Of a stretch of 64,000 nucleotides of DNA, positions 58,001 through 64,000 are shown piece by piece (the stretch's first letter is position 1; each line of letters opens with the position of its first letter). The DNA is taken from assembly GCF_963676685.1 (NCBI RefSeq), contig NC_092350.1, positions 40,147,373 to 40,211,372 on the forward strand, in the 5' to 3' direction. The notes under the pieces are model-generated. The model was given only the letters and a program-made list of their open reading frames with translations. It had not been told where the DNA came from and did not search any database. A program made the position numbers and the translations under genes. The DNA is from Mytilus edulis (lineage: Eukaryota; Mollusca; Bivalvia; Mytilida; Mytilidae).

Positions 58001-61000
58001 TGAACAGTTCCACTATTTTGGTTTTCGCTAATCAGGTTGGCTACCATCATTGAACTTTTAAGGGCAATATTCTTTAATGTATTCTTATTGATATAAAATC
58101 TCTTGCATAAGTATATTTAGACAAATGTTAGAACATTGTTTATTCTTTTATCCAATAGGACATTGAACTGTAATTACCATTTTCCTCATAGGGCATTGAA
58201 CTGTATTATATAACAAAAAACTAAGTGCATAAGCTATATAAAAATAAAATTCCTAGAAACTGTGTAATTGATCATTCATTGGCAACATTATTTATTTTCA
58301 CTCATCTGGCCCATAGGTGTCTATCTTTGTTGTCATTGCCATCAACTTTATTAAAAAAAAATAATTATGGGACAACATCAAAAGTACAATGAAGGATAAA
58401 AAAACTTAATTCACATAGTTTTTTCACTGACCCACCCACCCCCCTCTTAACTTAACTTGGGAAAAATTGATTGACCGATATGGATATATGTAAAATCAAT
58501 TTTGGATTAACAAACCTTGCAGCAATGTTAACCTCCCCACCCCAAACTATTTGATTTAAGTTTTTTATCCTACATCATTCTTTTGATGTCGTCCCTAATA
58601 TGTAGAAATTGTATAAAACACCAAAAATTGTGACAACAAATATAAGATGACTCCTTATGCCTCGTTCACACGTACATTTAATTCAAATTAGATTGGAATG
58701 GAATGCGAATCGAATTCACTAATCGCATTCACAAACTCTACTTTTTTTAATTTGAAGTGATTCGAATTGGCTAATACGAATTATCTAATTCACATTAGAA
58801 ATACGTTTTTGTTGATACGAATTAAAAGTTAACATAGTTAGGACAGTAAAGTGAATTTGATGCGCATTGCATTTCGAATTAGAATTGACGTTAGGACGTA
58901 AAACATTTCGAATGCGAATTAAACTAATTTGAATAAGTTAATTTGAATCAAATTCGAATTATGTGTGAACTCAGCATGACAAGAGTTATTGCCCTTAAAA
59001 GACAATTTTATTTTTGCACTTACTTTTTGAGTATTTGTCCCTAAATTTAGAAAAAAAATAATAGATAGGTAGCAACTGTTCACAGAAAAAATATTGGTAT
59101 CCATACTATACAAGATCTGTAAGAATGCAAACCTGATAGAAACCATAGTCCTTTACAGTTGCAGTTGCCTGTAAAAGACAAATGTTTACTTACTTTTGAG
59201 TTTTTTGGCTAATATTTCATTTTTTATAGGTTAACAATATAGGCTCTTAGGAGCCTCTTGTTTGAAAATTGATATTGGGAGGAAAAAATTAAAAAAAGGA
59301 TGATATGTATATTTTAGATTCTTTTGTGATTTTTCTTTATTTTAACAATACCTATTGAATTCACAGTAAATTTGCCATTATTTTCATCATAACAAATACA
59401 AATCTCAGGTCCTTGGTAGTATTCTTTTCAGGTAAAATTATCATAGATAGTCAGCTATTTTAATCTCTGTCATTTTCCCTTTGCAAGATGACTGCACACA
59501 TGAAACGCTATTTCATACATTTGTTTGTACAATGCCAAAGTTGCAGTTTGTAGGACCAATAGGACCATTGAAAACTTGTTATTTTTTCTCTCACTTTTTA
59601 ACATAAAACTATAATTAATTAAAAGTTAATTGCTAAACATAGATAATTAATAGAGGATGTAAAGTGTCTAACAATGCTGATTTTATAACATATTTGTATC
59701 AAGGTAAAGTCGTTGACAAGTACATCTGTCCTTCCTCCTTATGTAAATAAAGTCTTTATTTGTATACAGTAATAAATACTTTATATCCATAAATTAAGGT
59801 GCTGCATTAATCTTTATGTAGGATATTAAAATCCAATTTCAAGTACTGGCTCATAAATCATATTGGCATATTAACCTGTTAACCAATATCAATAACAGGG
59901 GATCAGTCACCTGTAGTAATGAATTGATATTATATAAACCAAAAATTACATAGTGAAAATTATACATCAGTTTGAATAACAATTTTATATACTGAACAAC
60001 AAAAGAAGTCTACTATACGGTATGGGTGTGTCTGTTATATTCAGACATATTGGTATACTCCCTGGATAAAATGATTTCTTTATCAGTCTATGGGTCTGAC
60101 ACTAATACTTTCCAAATGGTACTTTGAGATACAAATAACGGAAGAGAATAAATCTATTGATTTTGGGCAAAGAAGGTTAAAATTTTAAGGTTAAGTTTAA
60201 GAAAAACAACATTTTCCAAATGATAGTTGATGATTCCTTTATGAAACTAAGAAGATGTGGTATAATTGCCAATGAATTATACAAATCTCTACTAGAGACC
60301 TAAATGACATAGAAGTTAAAACTATAGGTCATCATAGAATCTGCTACAATGAGCAACACATATACTGTGTATCTAGCTGTAAAAGGGGATGGTTATTATC
60401 TTATATGAAATGAAATGTTATGCGAAATTTTCACTGCAGTACTGGACAGGTTAAAACTTTACTTATGCCATGTATTTCTTTATTTGAAACAAAATATAAA
60501 TTCGTCACATTTTTTTTTAAAGTCCCAATATAGACTATTACAATGAATTAGGGGAGAAAATGATGGTACATGTATTACTCCTTTGAACTCACTGAAAAGA
60601 AGCCTGATGCCACAGGAGCATACAATTCTTGCTTAGACAAGTTGTTTTAGGATGGTCACTTCAATTGATGGATTTGAGCTGTGACCTTGATAATTGTAGT
60701 ATGCAATTATCATTTGTAACACTTTTTCTATAAGTGAAAAATAAGCGATGGCGGCTTTAGCACACTTCTTAAAACCTTTATATTTTAGAAGGTGGAAGAC
60801 CTGGAAGCTTTATACTTTGCATATAGATGCCTTATGTAACAAAGTTCCCAACTGTCATATGTCCATTGTCCTAGACCTCATTTTCATGGTTCAGTGACTA
60901 CTTGAAAAAAAAGTTAAGATTTTTTATAATGTTAATTATTAGTTAGTGGTAATCGTGTTGGTTCACAAATATTTTTTCTTTTGTTATAAATTAGGCTGTT

Positions 61001-63283
61001 AGTCATTGTTGAAAGACAGTACGTAACGATTACCTGTAATTGCTTACATTCATTTTATTTGAATTTTCATAGATATATAGTTGTCTCATTGGCAATCATT
61101 CCACATCTCTTTCTTTTATTTTATACTTTTTATCAAAAATAACATTTTGTCTCCTGTCCTTATAGATATATTTTCTCTGATATTCAATATGTAATAATAG
61201 AACATCTTTATCAGAAAACCGGTAATTGTTAATATGAAACCTTATTATTATTTTTTTTTATGCGTATTATCTCCAGTCATATGTCAATGAAATGAGAGAT
61301 ATGTGATATATTTGTCTATAGAACAGGTATAATCCTCATCATATATAATGTATTGTATTAACTTTATGTAAGCTTTTCAGCTTTGAACTTGGCATTGATG
61401 TTCTATCATTACCTTTGTTTTATGGTTTATCTTGTTGAAAGGGTCATTTACATCTTATATACCATGCTAAATTTTAATTATCAGGTAGCTATACACAGGC
61501 AATTTTTTCCAACGTGTTTTTCATGTTTGTGCTCACAACGTGAGTATTACGTTTCTGCTCGTTTCACGTTCCACACACGTGGTGTGGACAAAGTGAATAT
61601 CACGTGATTCTCATGTTAAAATCACGTTGGAAAAAATTGCCTGTGTAGATGATAGCTTTATTATTTTAAGTGCATCTGTTTTTGCTAAAGATTTATTGAT
61701 TGTTGGCCGCTGAATGTCCAGTGGCAAATATTTCATGCATATTCAAGACAAGTTTTGGCTTAAGAGATAGAAAAAGGAAATTTAAGTAAATGTTTAAATT
61801 AACCATCCCTATTGCTGTAAGTTGTGATAAAACAGTTATGTCATATTCAGAAGAGTTAATTGCGAAAGTTATCAGTTGATAGACGGTAAAATTTCCTGAG
61901 CCAATTATCTAAAATACGCCTACTAAACATGATATACTTGTTCATAGTCATGATTTAGTTGGTAAATCTGTTGATCATCTATTAACTCCAATAATTTTGC
62001 ACCCTTTATTGGTCAGTGTCCTCTTTAGAAATGGATAGTGAGTGGGAATAGTCATCAATCTGTTTCATAATTATAATAAAATTGAGAATGGAAATTGGGA
62101 ATGTGTCAAAGAGACAACAACCCACCAAAGAGCAGAAAACAGCCACATGCCACTAATGATATTCTGCTTTGAAACTTTGATGTTAAATGAAATCAATTTT
62201 GGCAGGAATTGTGTATTACAAATTATCTGTTGTTCCTATAAAATCTTTTTTTCTCTGTTGTGAAAAATATAGGAGCATATATTCTCCGAATCCCTGTTCC
62301 CCTACTTAAAAAAAAGTGACTAGTAAGTTGTTTTTACATTTCAGTCTGGTTCATCTGCTGACTAGTGACTTGACACCAATATATGCTGATGCTGCTACAA
62401 TTATTGCTGAGTCAGCACGGTAAGTGAAATTTTATGTGCAAGTGAAACAGTAAATCTTTTTTCTAATGATTAAAAAAATTCCGTGACATATTGTAAGTAG
62501 GATTTCATTTCCAATGGAATAGAAAGCACAACTGTGAAGAAGAGTTACAGCACAAAATTTTACAAGTGCTGCCAACCCAACACTGTACACTGTAATTGTG
62601 AATGTACTAAGAATTAATTTCACAGTTATGTATTTCACAGCATGTATGTTGGATTTGATTTTTCCTCATTACATTATATATATGACATGTACTCTACTGG
62701 AAAAATAACAACATTTATGATGGAGTATCAATGATATTTTTATGCCCCATTTATTATGCCCTTATTATGGGCATTATGTTTTCCGGTCTGCGTCCTTTCG
62801 TTCGTTCGTCCGATCATTCGTCCGTCTGTGCCGCTTCAGGTTAAAGTTTTTTGTCGAGGTAGTTTTTGATGAAGTTGAAGACCAATCAACTTGAAACTTA
62901 GTAAACATGTTCCCTATGATATGATCTTTCTAATTTTAATACCAAATAAGAGATTTTATTCCATTTTCACGGTCCACTGAAAATAGAAAATGATAGTGCA
63001 GATGGGGCACCCATGTACTTTGGACACATTCTTGTTTCTCTTTTTTTTTCATAAATGCAAAGTACCTCATAAGTGGGAACAAAGTCTTAAAGTTGACAAA
63101 TGATTTAATAAAGTTCAAATGCTTTAAACAAGTTTCAAAATTACCAAACTACTTGTTCAGTATTGTTATAATTGTATAAGAAATTTCTAATGTTTTGACA
63201 GATACATGCTTCAGTTAAAAGACGATAAAGTAGAAGAATTTTTCCAGAAAGTCAAAGGCATGGCAGAAAAGGCTGGTTGTCAG
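34050..63283 (+). CDS. DNAAF3: DNAAF3, axonemal dynein assembly factor 3 (15 coding exons, 3' end missing)
   Basis: DNAAF3 (Chlamydomonas PF22) acts in the cytoplasm in pre-assembly of axonemal dynein arms, so this gene serves motile cilia and sperm. Exons: 34050-34116, 37183-37233, 37932-38026, 39045-39138, 41267-41360, 42184-42247, 43529-43611, 44192-44285, 45449-45571, 51125-51247, 51825-51945, 52240-52335, 56059-56173, 62345-62419, 63202-63283. All GT-AG, phases fit, 1377 nt = 459 residues; human is about 541, so the last exon(s) lie beyond the window. Landmarks match the family: TWWGFTPALDLQ at the N-terminus, NILLIGAGDIRHVLQT, FMEPPNRMGLQEKTELFLE, LKFKERDFMEGIFKFW, LGVRYDTRDNVFDWDYHMRL, VPNRTLASG, RGFWGDM, and VKITFLPVMSV after an acidic, low-complexity linker (about 340-375). 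Start: first ATG of the WWG exon. Confidence 0.92.
34872..35329 (+). mobile_element. MITE of ~458 bp, right copy of the inverted pair
   Basis: Starts ATGGGGACGAAGT and ends ACTTCGTCCCCAT, with a palindromic GGGGACTTCGTCCCC at its right end (35313-35327) and a T-run at 35267-35291. It matches the reverse complement of 26802-27255 along its length. It lies in DNAAF3 intron 1. Confidence 0.75.
35347..35411 (+). repeat. Family B, 3' end only
   Basis: ATTGTGACTTGGATT, GAGAGTTGTCTCATTAGCAC and CATACCACATCTTATATCT match the last 65 bp of the family B module. It is directly next to the MITE at 34872-35329, which may have inserted into a longer copy. Confidence 0.65.
36574..36839. mobile_element. TTAA-flanked MITE (258 bp), piggyBac-like
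   Basis: TTAA at 36574-36577 and 36836-36839. Inner ends CCCTTTCCTCCAT and, from the right, CCCTTTACTCCAT. The CCCTTT ends after TTAA match those of 45811-46489, so both belong to one superfamily. No coding potential. Confidence 0.75.
37726..37783 (+). repeat. 29-bp tandem duplication in DNAAF3 intron 2
   Basis: TATTAATGTTTACACTGTTT GTACAAATG occurs twice without a gap and without mismatch. Confidence 0.85.
37866..37962 (+). repeat. 35-bp tandem triplication across the DNAAF3 exon 3 acceptor
   Basis: Units begin at 37866, 37901 and 37936 with ATT(A/G)AATAT(G/A)CTTTTGATTG. The third unit is exon 3 coding sequence (TLNILLIG). The second unit's tail, CTTTTACAGATAC, supplies the functional acceptor at 37930-37931; the first unit's tail, TTCTACAATTAC, has lost the AG. 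The intron therefore contains decayed copies of the exon start. Confidence 0.8.
38124..38529 (+). mobile_element. TTAA-type MITE, GGATGTACTTAGG family, copy 1
   Basis: Left end TTAAGGATGTACTTAGGTGA, right end TCACCTAAGTTTATCCTTAA, nearly perfect inverted repeats ending in TTAA. A second copy in the same orientation is at 44446-44810. Shared internal blocks include GTGTCAAATGTTCGGACTCC and AAAATATTTTGCCCCATAAC. In DNAAF3 intron 3. Confidence 0.75.
39615..39822 (+). repeat. 52-bp minisatellite, four copies
   Basis: Units start ACTATAGTATTCATACCGTC at 39615, 39667, 39719 and 39771 with an exact 52-bp period and only 1-2 differences between units. Each unit also contains GTCTAGAC. In DNAAF3 intron 4. 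Copy number is probably polymorphic. Confidence 0.92.
40461..40628. mobile_element. Fold-back element (168 bp)
   Basis: AGGATTAAACACATTTTTTT followed by CTAGAGGTTATTGAT is mirrored on the right by ATCAATAACCTCTAGAAAAA and ATGTGTTTAATCCT. Arms of about 75 bp match with few mismatches around a short loop, so the transcript could form a long hairpin. In DNAAF3 intron 4. Confidence 0.8.
41353..41407 (+). repeat. 27-bp duplication of the DNAAF3 exon 5 donor
   Basis: GATTAAGTATGTAGATATGT AGATAA occurs at 41355 and again at 41382, duplicating the donor AA/GTATGTAG (41361 and 41388). Use of the downstream copy would add 27 nt and an in-frame TAG. Confidence 0.85.
42413..42572. mobile_element. Fold-back element (160 bp)
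   Basis: GGAGATAAC...TATTGTATTTTAAGCTC at the left is repeated in inverse at the right (GAGCTTAAAATACAATATTG, TTATCTCC). The arms also share GACGGCATCAAT and TTTACTG, leaving only a ~20-bp loop near 42485. In DNAAF3 intron 6. Confidence 0.8.
43072..43331 (+). repeat. Hairpin-headed repeat, family D, copy 2 (one unit)
   Basis: Head palindrome ATGCCCC...GGGGCAT at 43076-43104, one internal unit from CTTCAGGTTAAAGTTTTTGG, end ACACATTCTTGTTT. In DNAAF3 intron 6. Confidence 0.75.
43985..44165 (+). repeat. Dispersed repeat just before DNAAF3 exon 8
   Basis: GGTTTTTATACGGCCGCAAA to the (AATC)n run at 44152-44174. Part of it, with AATTAT/GACGAC-rich sequence, resembles 16210-16310 in inverse. It ends about 25 bp from the exon 8 acceptor. 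Confidence 0.45.
44446..44810 (+). mobile_element. TTAA-type MITE, GGATGTACTTAGG family, copy 2
   Basis: Left TTACGGATGTACTTGGGTGA, right TCACCTAAGTACATCCTTAA. The left TTAA has mutated to TTAC. Aligns with 38124-38529 over most of its length with an internal gap. In DNAAF3 intron 8. Confidence 0.7.
45127..45396 (+). mobile_element. Hairpin-headed element, family E, single unit
   Basis: TTAACCAGATTTAC head, one unit with CCGTGCAATAACTCCTGAAC and TTTTAATATGTTGTTACT, end GACAGCCTCTTGT. Compare the four-unit copy at 20628-21373. In DNAAF3 intron 8, ending about 50 bp before exon 9. Confidence 0.7.
45811..46489. mobile_element. TTAA-flanked element of 671 bp, piggyBac-like, with decayed ORF
   Basis: TTAA at 45811-45814 and 46486-46489; inner ends CCCTTTCACGGATTGCTG and, from the right, CCCTTTAGCGAATGAGTC. 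On the - strand two open blocks, 46431-46234 and 46237-46010 (65 and 75 residues), meet at an 8-T run and are one base out of frame, so a single-base change in the homopolymer could have split one ~140-residue ORF. I do not recognise the protein and it is too short for a transposase. Confidence 0.7.
46486..47756 (-). pseudogene. Unrecognised antisense ORF, split by a hAT element
   Basis: Without the hAT insertion (46742-47608) and one copy of its 8-bp duplication, a - strand frame runs from 47756 (just after an in-frame TGA) to TAA at 46486-46488, about 130 residues. The sequence is highly charged and polar (for example KYRHEKYFNFSTPLKSF before the insertion and RYQEPHFSRRPSYELYDDRD after), with no hydrophobic segment and no domain I know. 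Its 5' side is cut off by a family D repeat at 47768 and its stop coincides with the TTAA of the neighbouring element. It could be part of an unknown retroelement's gag-like ORF or a gene fragment. Confidence 0.5.
46742..47608. mobile_element. Non-autonomous hAT transposon (867 bp)
   Basis: Ends CAGGGTTGGCAAA and TTTTTGCCAACCCTG, flanked by a perfect 8-bp duplication ATTTATTC (46734-46741 and 47609-47616). CAGGG termini and 8-bp duplications define hAT insertions. Subterminal GGGCAATACT/AGTATTGCCC and CCCGGGTTTT motifs are repeated in both orientations. No transposase; an open frame crossing the left end is the orphan ORF reading into the TIR. Confidence 0.92.
47768..48208 (+). repeat. Hairpin-headed repeat, family D, copy 3 (two units)
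   Basis: Head CCCCACCTACGATAGGAGAG GGGCAT, units from about 47852 (TTCAGGTTAAAGTTTTTGG) and 48018 (TTCAAGTTAAAGTTTTTGG), end GGACACTCTTGT. A ~165-bp internal duplication as in copy 1. Confidence 0.75.
48424..49012. mobile_element. TIR element of 589 bp with TA borders
   Basis: TACCCAAATTGCACCTATTT (48424-48443) is perfectly inverted at 48993-49012. If the outer TA is the target duplication, the TIR is 18 bp starting CCCAAATTGC, as in Tc1/mariner-type MITEs. No ORF. Confidence 0.75.
49132..50125 (+). mobile_element. Hairpin-headed element with six ~145-bp units
   Basis: The head forms a hairpin (TTGTCGAGCCTGAAACTTTT continuing to GTTGCAG..AGCTCAACA, 49132-49170), followed by GGCGGCGGC and CACTTCTTAAAAGCTTTATA. 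The motif TTGACCTCATTTTCATGGTT then recurs at about 49326, 49470, 49618, 49765, 49893 and 50040. A copy with one unit and no head is at 60741-60925. The open frames over it are not conserved between units. Confidence 0.75.
53314..53525 (+). repeat. 107-bp tandem duplication
   Basis: GCTTTGCAATACAAGGTCAT begins both copies (53314, 53421) and GAGGACGTTAGCTTA(G/T)TTGT ends both, with a 4-bp length difference inside. In DNAAF3 intron 12. Confidence 0.85.
54041..54966. mobile_element. Nested element with GTATCGCA iterations and a terminal fold-back
   Basis: The left side iterates CC(C/T)GTATCGCAT five times (54063-54122). The right side (54818-54962) is a long palindrome: GAATAATACATGGCAAAATC CGTATCGCATGC is mirrored by GCATGCGATACGGATTTTGC CATGTATTATTC, with an inner hairpin of CCAATATCAG/CTGATATTGG around GGGACCTTCGGCCC. 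A reverse family A fragment is at 54651-54722. GTATCGCA occurs on both sides, suggesting one composite element. Confidence 0.6.
55021..55316 (+). repeat. Hairpin-headed repeat, family D, copy 4 (one unit)
   Basis: Head ATGCCCC...GGGGCAT at 55023-55051, a (CCGT)n-like stretch to 55110, one unit from CTTCAGGTTAAAGTTTTTGG, end ACACATTCTTGTTT. It splits the tandem array described above. Confidence 0.75.
56222..56488 (+). repeat. Dispersed repeat, family A, diverged copy
   Basis: CCTGTCCCAAGTCAGGAGCC to TTGAAGACCCATTGGTGGCC and CAATTTCCATTCTAAATTTT keeps the whole family A order but is clearly more diverged than 192-487 and 17885-18066. Confidence 0.7.
57285..57600 (+). repeat. Degenerate ~80-bp minisatellite, four to five units
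   Basis: Each unit has (G/C)TGTCCTAC(T/A)GGCA, ATATTT, a GGAAC(T/C)(G/A)TTAC run and ACATGC(T/G)TCATGGAC. Units start near 57292, 57369, 57438, 57510 and 57580; a lone relative is at 57905-57930. Enough differences exist that the array looks old. Confidence 0.7.
58657..58978. mobile_element. Imperfect TIR element rich in GAATT motifs
   Basis: Left CTCGTTCACACGTA and, read from the right, TGAGTTCACACATA, then AATTCAAATTAGAT against AATTCGAATTTGAT. Internal repeats of CGAATT and GAATTAG in both orientations. Likely a MITE; ends approximate. Confidence 0.5.
60741..60925 (+). repeat. Single-unit relative of 49132-50125
   Basis: TATATTTTAGAAGGTGGAAG, ATATAGATGCCTTATGTAAC and GACCTCATTTTCATGGTTCA match the first ~180 bp of the six-unit element, then it stops after one unit. 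Confidence 0.7.
61490..61649. mobile_element. Fold-back MITE with perfect 25-bp TIR and TA border
   Basis: TACACAGGCAATTTTTTCCA ACGTG (61492-61516) is exactly inverted at 61623-61647. The core iterates CACGTG/AACGTGA motifs in both directions. If TA is the target duplication, the TIR begins CACAGGCAAT. Confidence 0.8.
61690..61755 (+). repeat. Dispersed repeat, family G, copy 2
   Basis: ATTGATTGTTGGCCGCTGAA then GTCCAGTGGCAAATATTTCA and TGCATATTCAAGAC, matching 16125-16185. Confidence 0.65.
62076..62147 (-). repeat. Dispersed repeat, family A, inverted 3' fragment
   Basis: ATTGAGAATGGAAATTGGGA and GTGTCAAAGAGACAACAACC are the reverse complement of the family A 3' end. A similar piece is at 54651-54722. 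Confidence 0.65.
62740..63037 (+). repeat. Hairpin-headed repeat, family D, copy 5 (one unit)
   Basis: Head ATGCCCC...GGGCAT with a small insertion, a TCGTTCGTCCG stretch, one unit from CTTCAGGTTAAAGTTTTTTG, end ACACATTCTTGTTT. In DNAAF3 intron 14, about 160 bp before exon 15. Confidence 0.75.
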
Positions 63284-64000
63284 GTAATCTAAATGTTACT
63301 CACCCATTTTGTCTTTGTTTGACATGAAGAAACAAATAATTAGCATGATTTGTTTTAGAAATTTTTATACTTAATTGATATGTTTGCCTTTTGAGTTTCA
63401 ATCATATAGTTTTGACATTTGTATACGTAACAGATACATTGTTTTACAGTTATTCTTCACATTTGGACTTTTTTGATTCCGTTGAAGAGTTTTCATTCTG
63501 AATCAAATATTGATGTATTTTATAACGTATTAGAGTAGTTTGACATGATCGTGGAACGCATTAAAAAATCTTACAAATTAGTTGGTTTACAGTATTAGAA
63601 AAGAGATCAAGGTTTTCTAAATGTCTCACACATGCTGCAATGATGTGTCAGCTTGACATGTAATTGTATAGCACACTGCAATAAAAGGTAAAAAGTTCTG
63701 ATCTAAAACTTTGTATTTGACCTTGTCAGTATGGCATTTATATACAGTACATTGTTAAAATAGCGAAAAGAAATAAGTCTAAAAGCTTTTATTTTTTGTT
63801 GTTGTCAAGGATATCCATTTTATCCATTTTACAATAAAATTTTAACTTGTGCCTTAAAGTACACTGACCTACTTTTGATTTCTCGACTAAAAGTGCTAGG
63901 CCTAAAAAAAAATTGTGTTGATATTTTTATGAATTGATATATTTTTATTCCACATTAAAGCTGGTGCACTTTTAAGACAATGAATAATTTCAATTTAAAA
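63284..64000 (+). other. Start of DNAAF3 intron 15, runs off the window
   Basis: Begins with donor CAG/GTAATC after exon 15. No further exon or recognisable repeat is seen before the window ends. Confidence 0.6.

Larger units (their letters stand above)
56174..62344 (+). other. DNAAF3 intron 13 (6.2 kb)
   Basis: Apart from the repeats listed (56222-62147) this intron shows AT-rich sequence without recognisable coding content. A family B relative with GAAAGACAGTACG and GTTGTCTCATTGGCAATCAT is at 60990-61115, and a further B-like fragment in reverse (GATGTGGTATAATTGCCAAT) at 60252-60350. Confidence 0.6.

Overview
This is eukaryotic, AT-rich, intron-rich DNA. The dispersed repeats are of a kind I associate with marine bivalves, most likely a mussel (Mytilus or a close relative); that attribution is from memory and has not been searched. 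No bacterial gene organisation, CRISPR array, rRNA or tRNA gene was seen. Three host genes could be assembled exon by exon from splice phases and protein similarity; nearly everything else is intronic or intergenic mobile DNA.

Layout. (1) 4692-5627, + strand: the last two coding exons of NDUFV3, a small subunit of mitochondrial complex I. (2) 33770 down to 6986, - strand: a complete CWF19L1 (Drn1/CwfJ family, spliceosome and lariat metabolism), 15 coding exons and 525 residues, lying tail-to-tail with NDUFV3. (3) 34050 to beyond the window end, + strand: DNAAF3, the cytoplasmic assembly factor for axonemal dyneins, with 15 coding exons (459 residues) visible and the C-terminus missing. CWF19L1 and DNAAF3 are head-to-head with start codons 279 bp apart, so they probably share a bidirectional promoter. 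The first CWF19L1 coding exon is only 20 nt and is followed by a 9.3-kb intron.

That intron carries a 5'-truncated LINE, antisense to CWF19L1. Its ORF is split by a 1.4-kb element with an apparent 4-bp target duplication (AAAC), and removing the insertion leaves the frame intact apart from one TAA. The promoter region is also bracketed by two inverted copies of a ~455-bp MITE about 7.6 kb apart.

The introns hold non-autonomous DNA transposons with readable ends: a Harbinger-like MITE (TTA duplication), a hAT element (perfect 8-bp duplication) sitting inside an unrecognised antisense ORF, four TTAA-flanked families, TA-flanked TIR elements and several fold-back elements. At least four other families begin with a short hairpin and carry an internal unit (about 145, 160, 165 or 505 bp) repeated a different number of times per copy, like the tandem-repeat-bearing elements known from bivalves. 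Two small tandem duplications touch DNAAF3 splice sites. I see no undescribed defence or metabolic system; the most unusual items are the hairpin-plus-tandem-unit elements, the hAT-split ORF and the promoter architecture.
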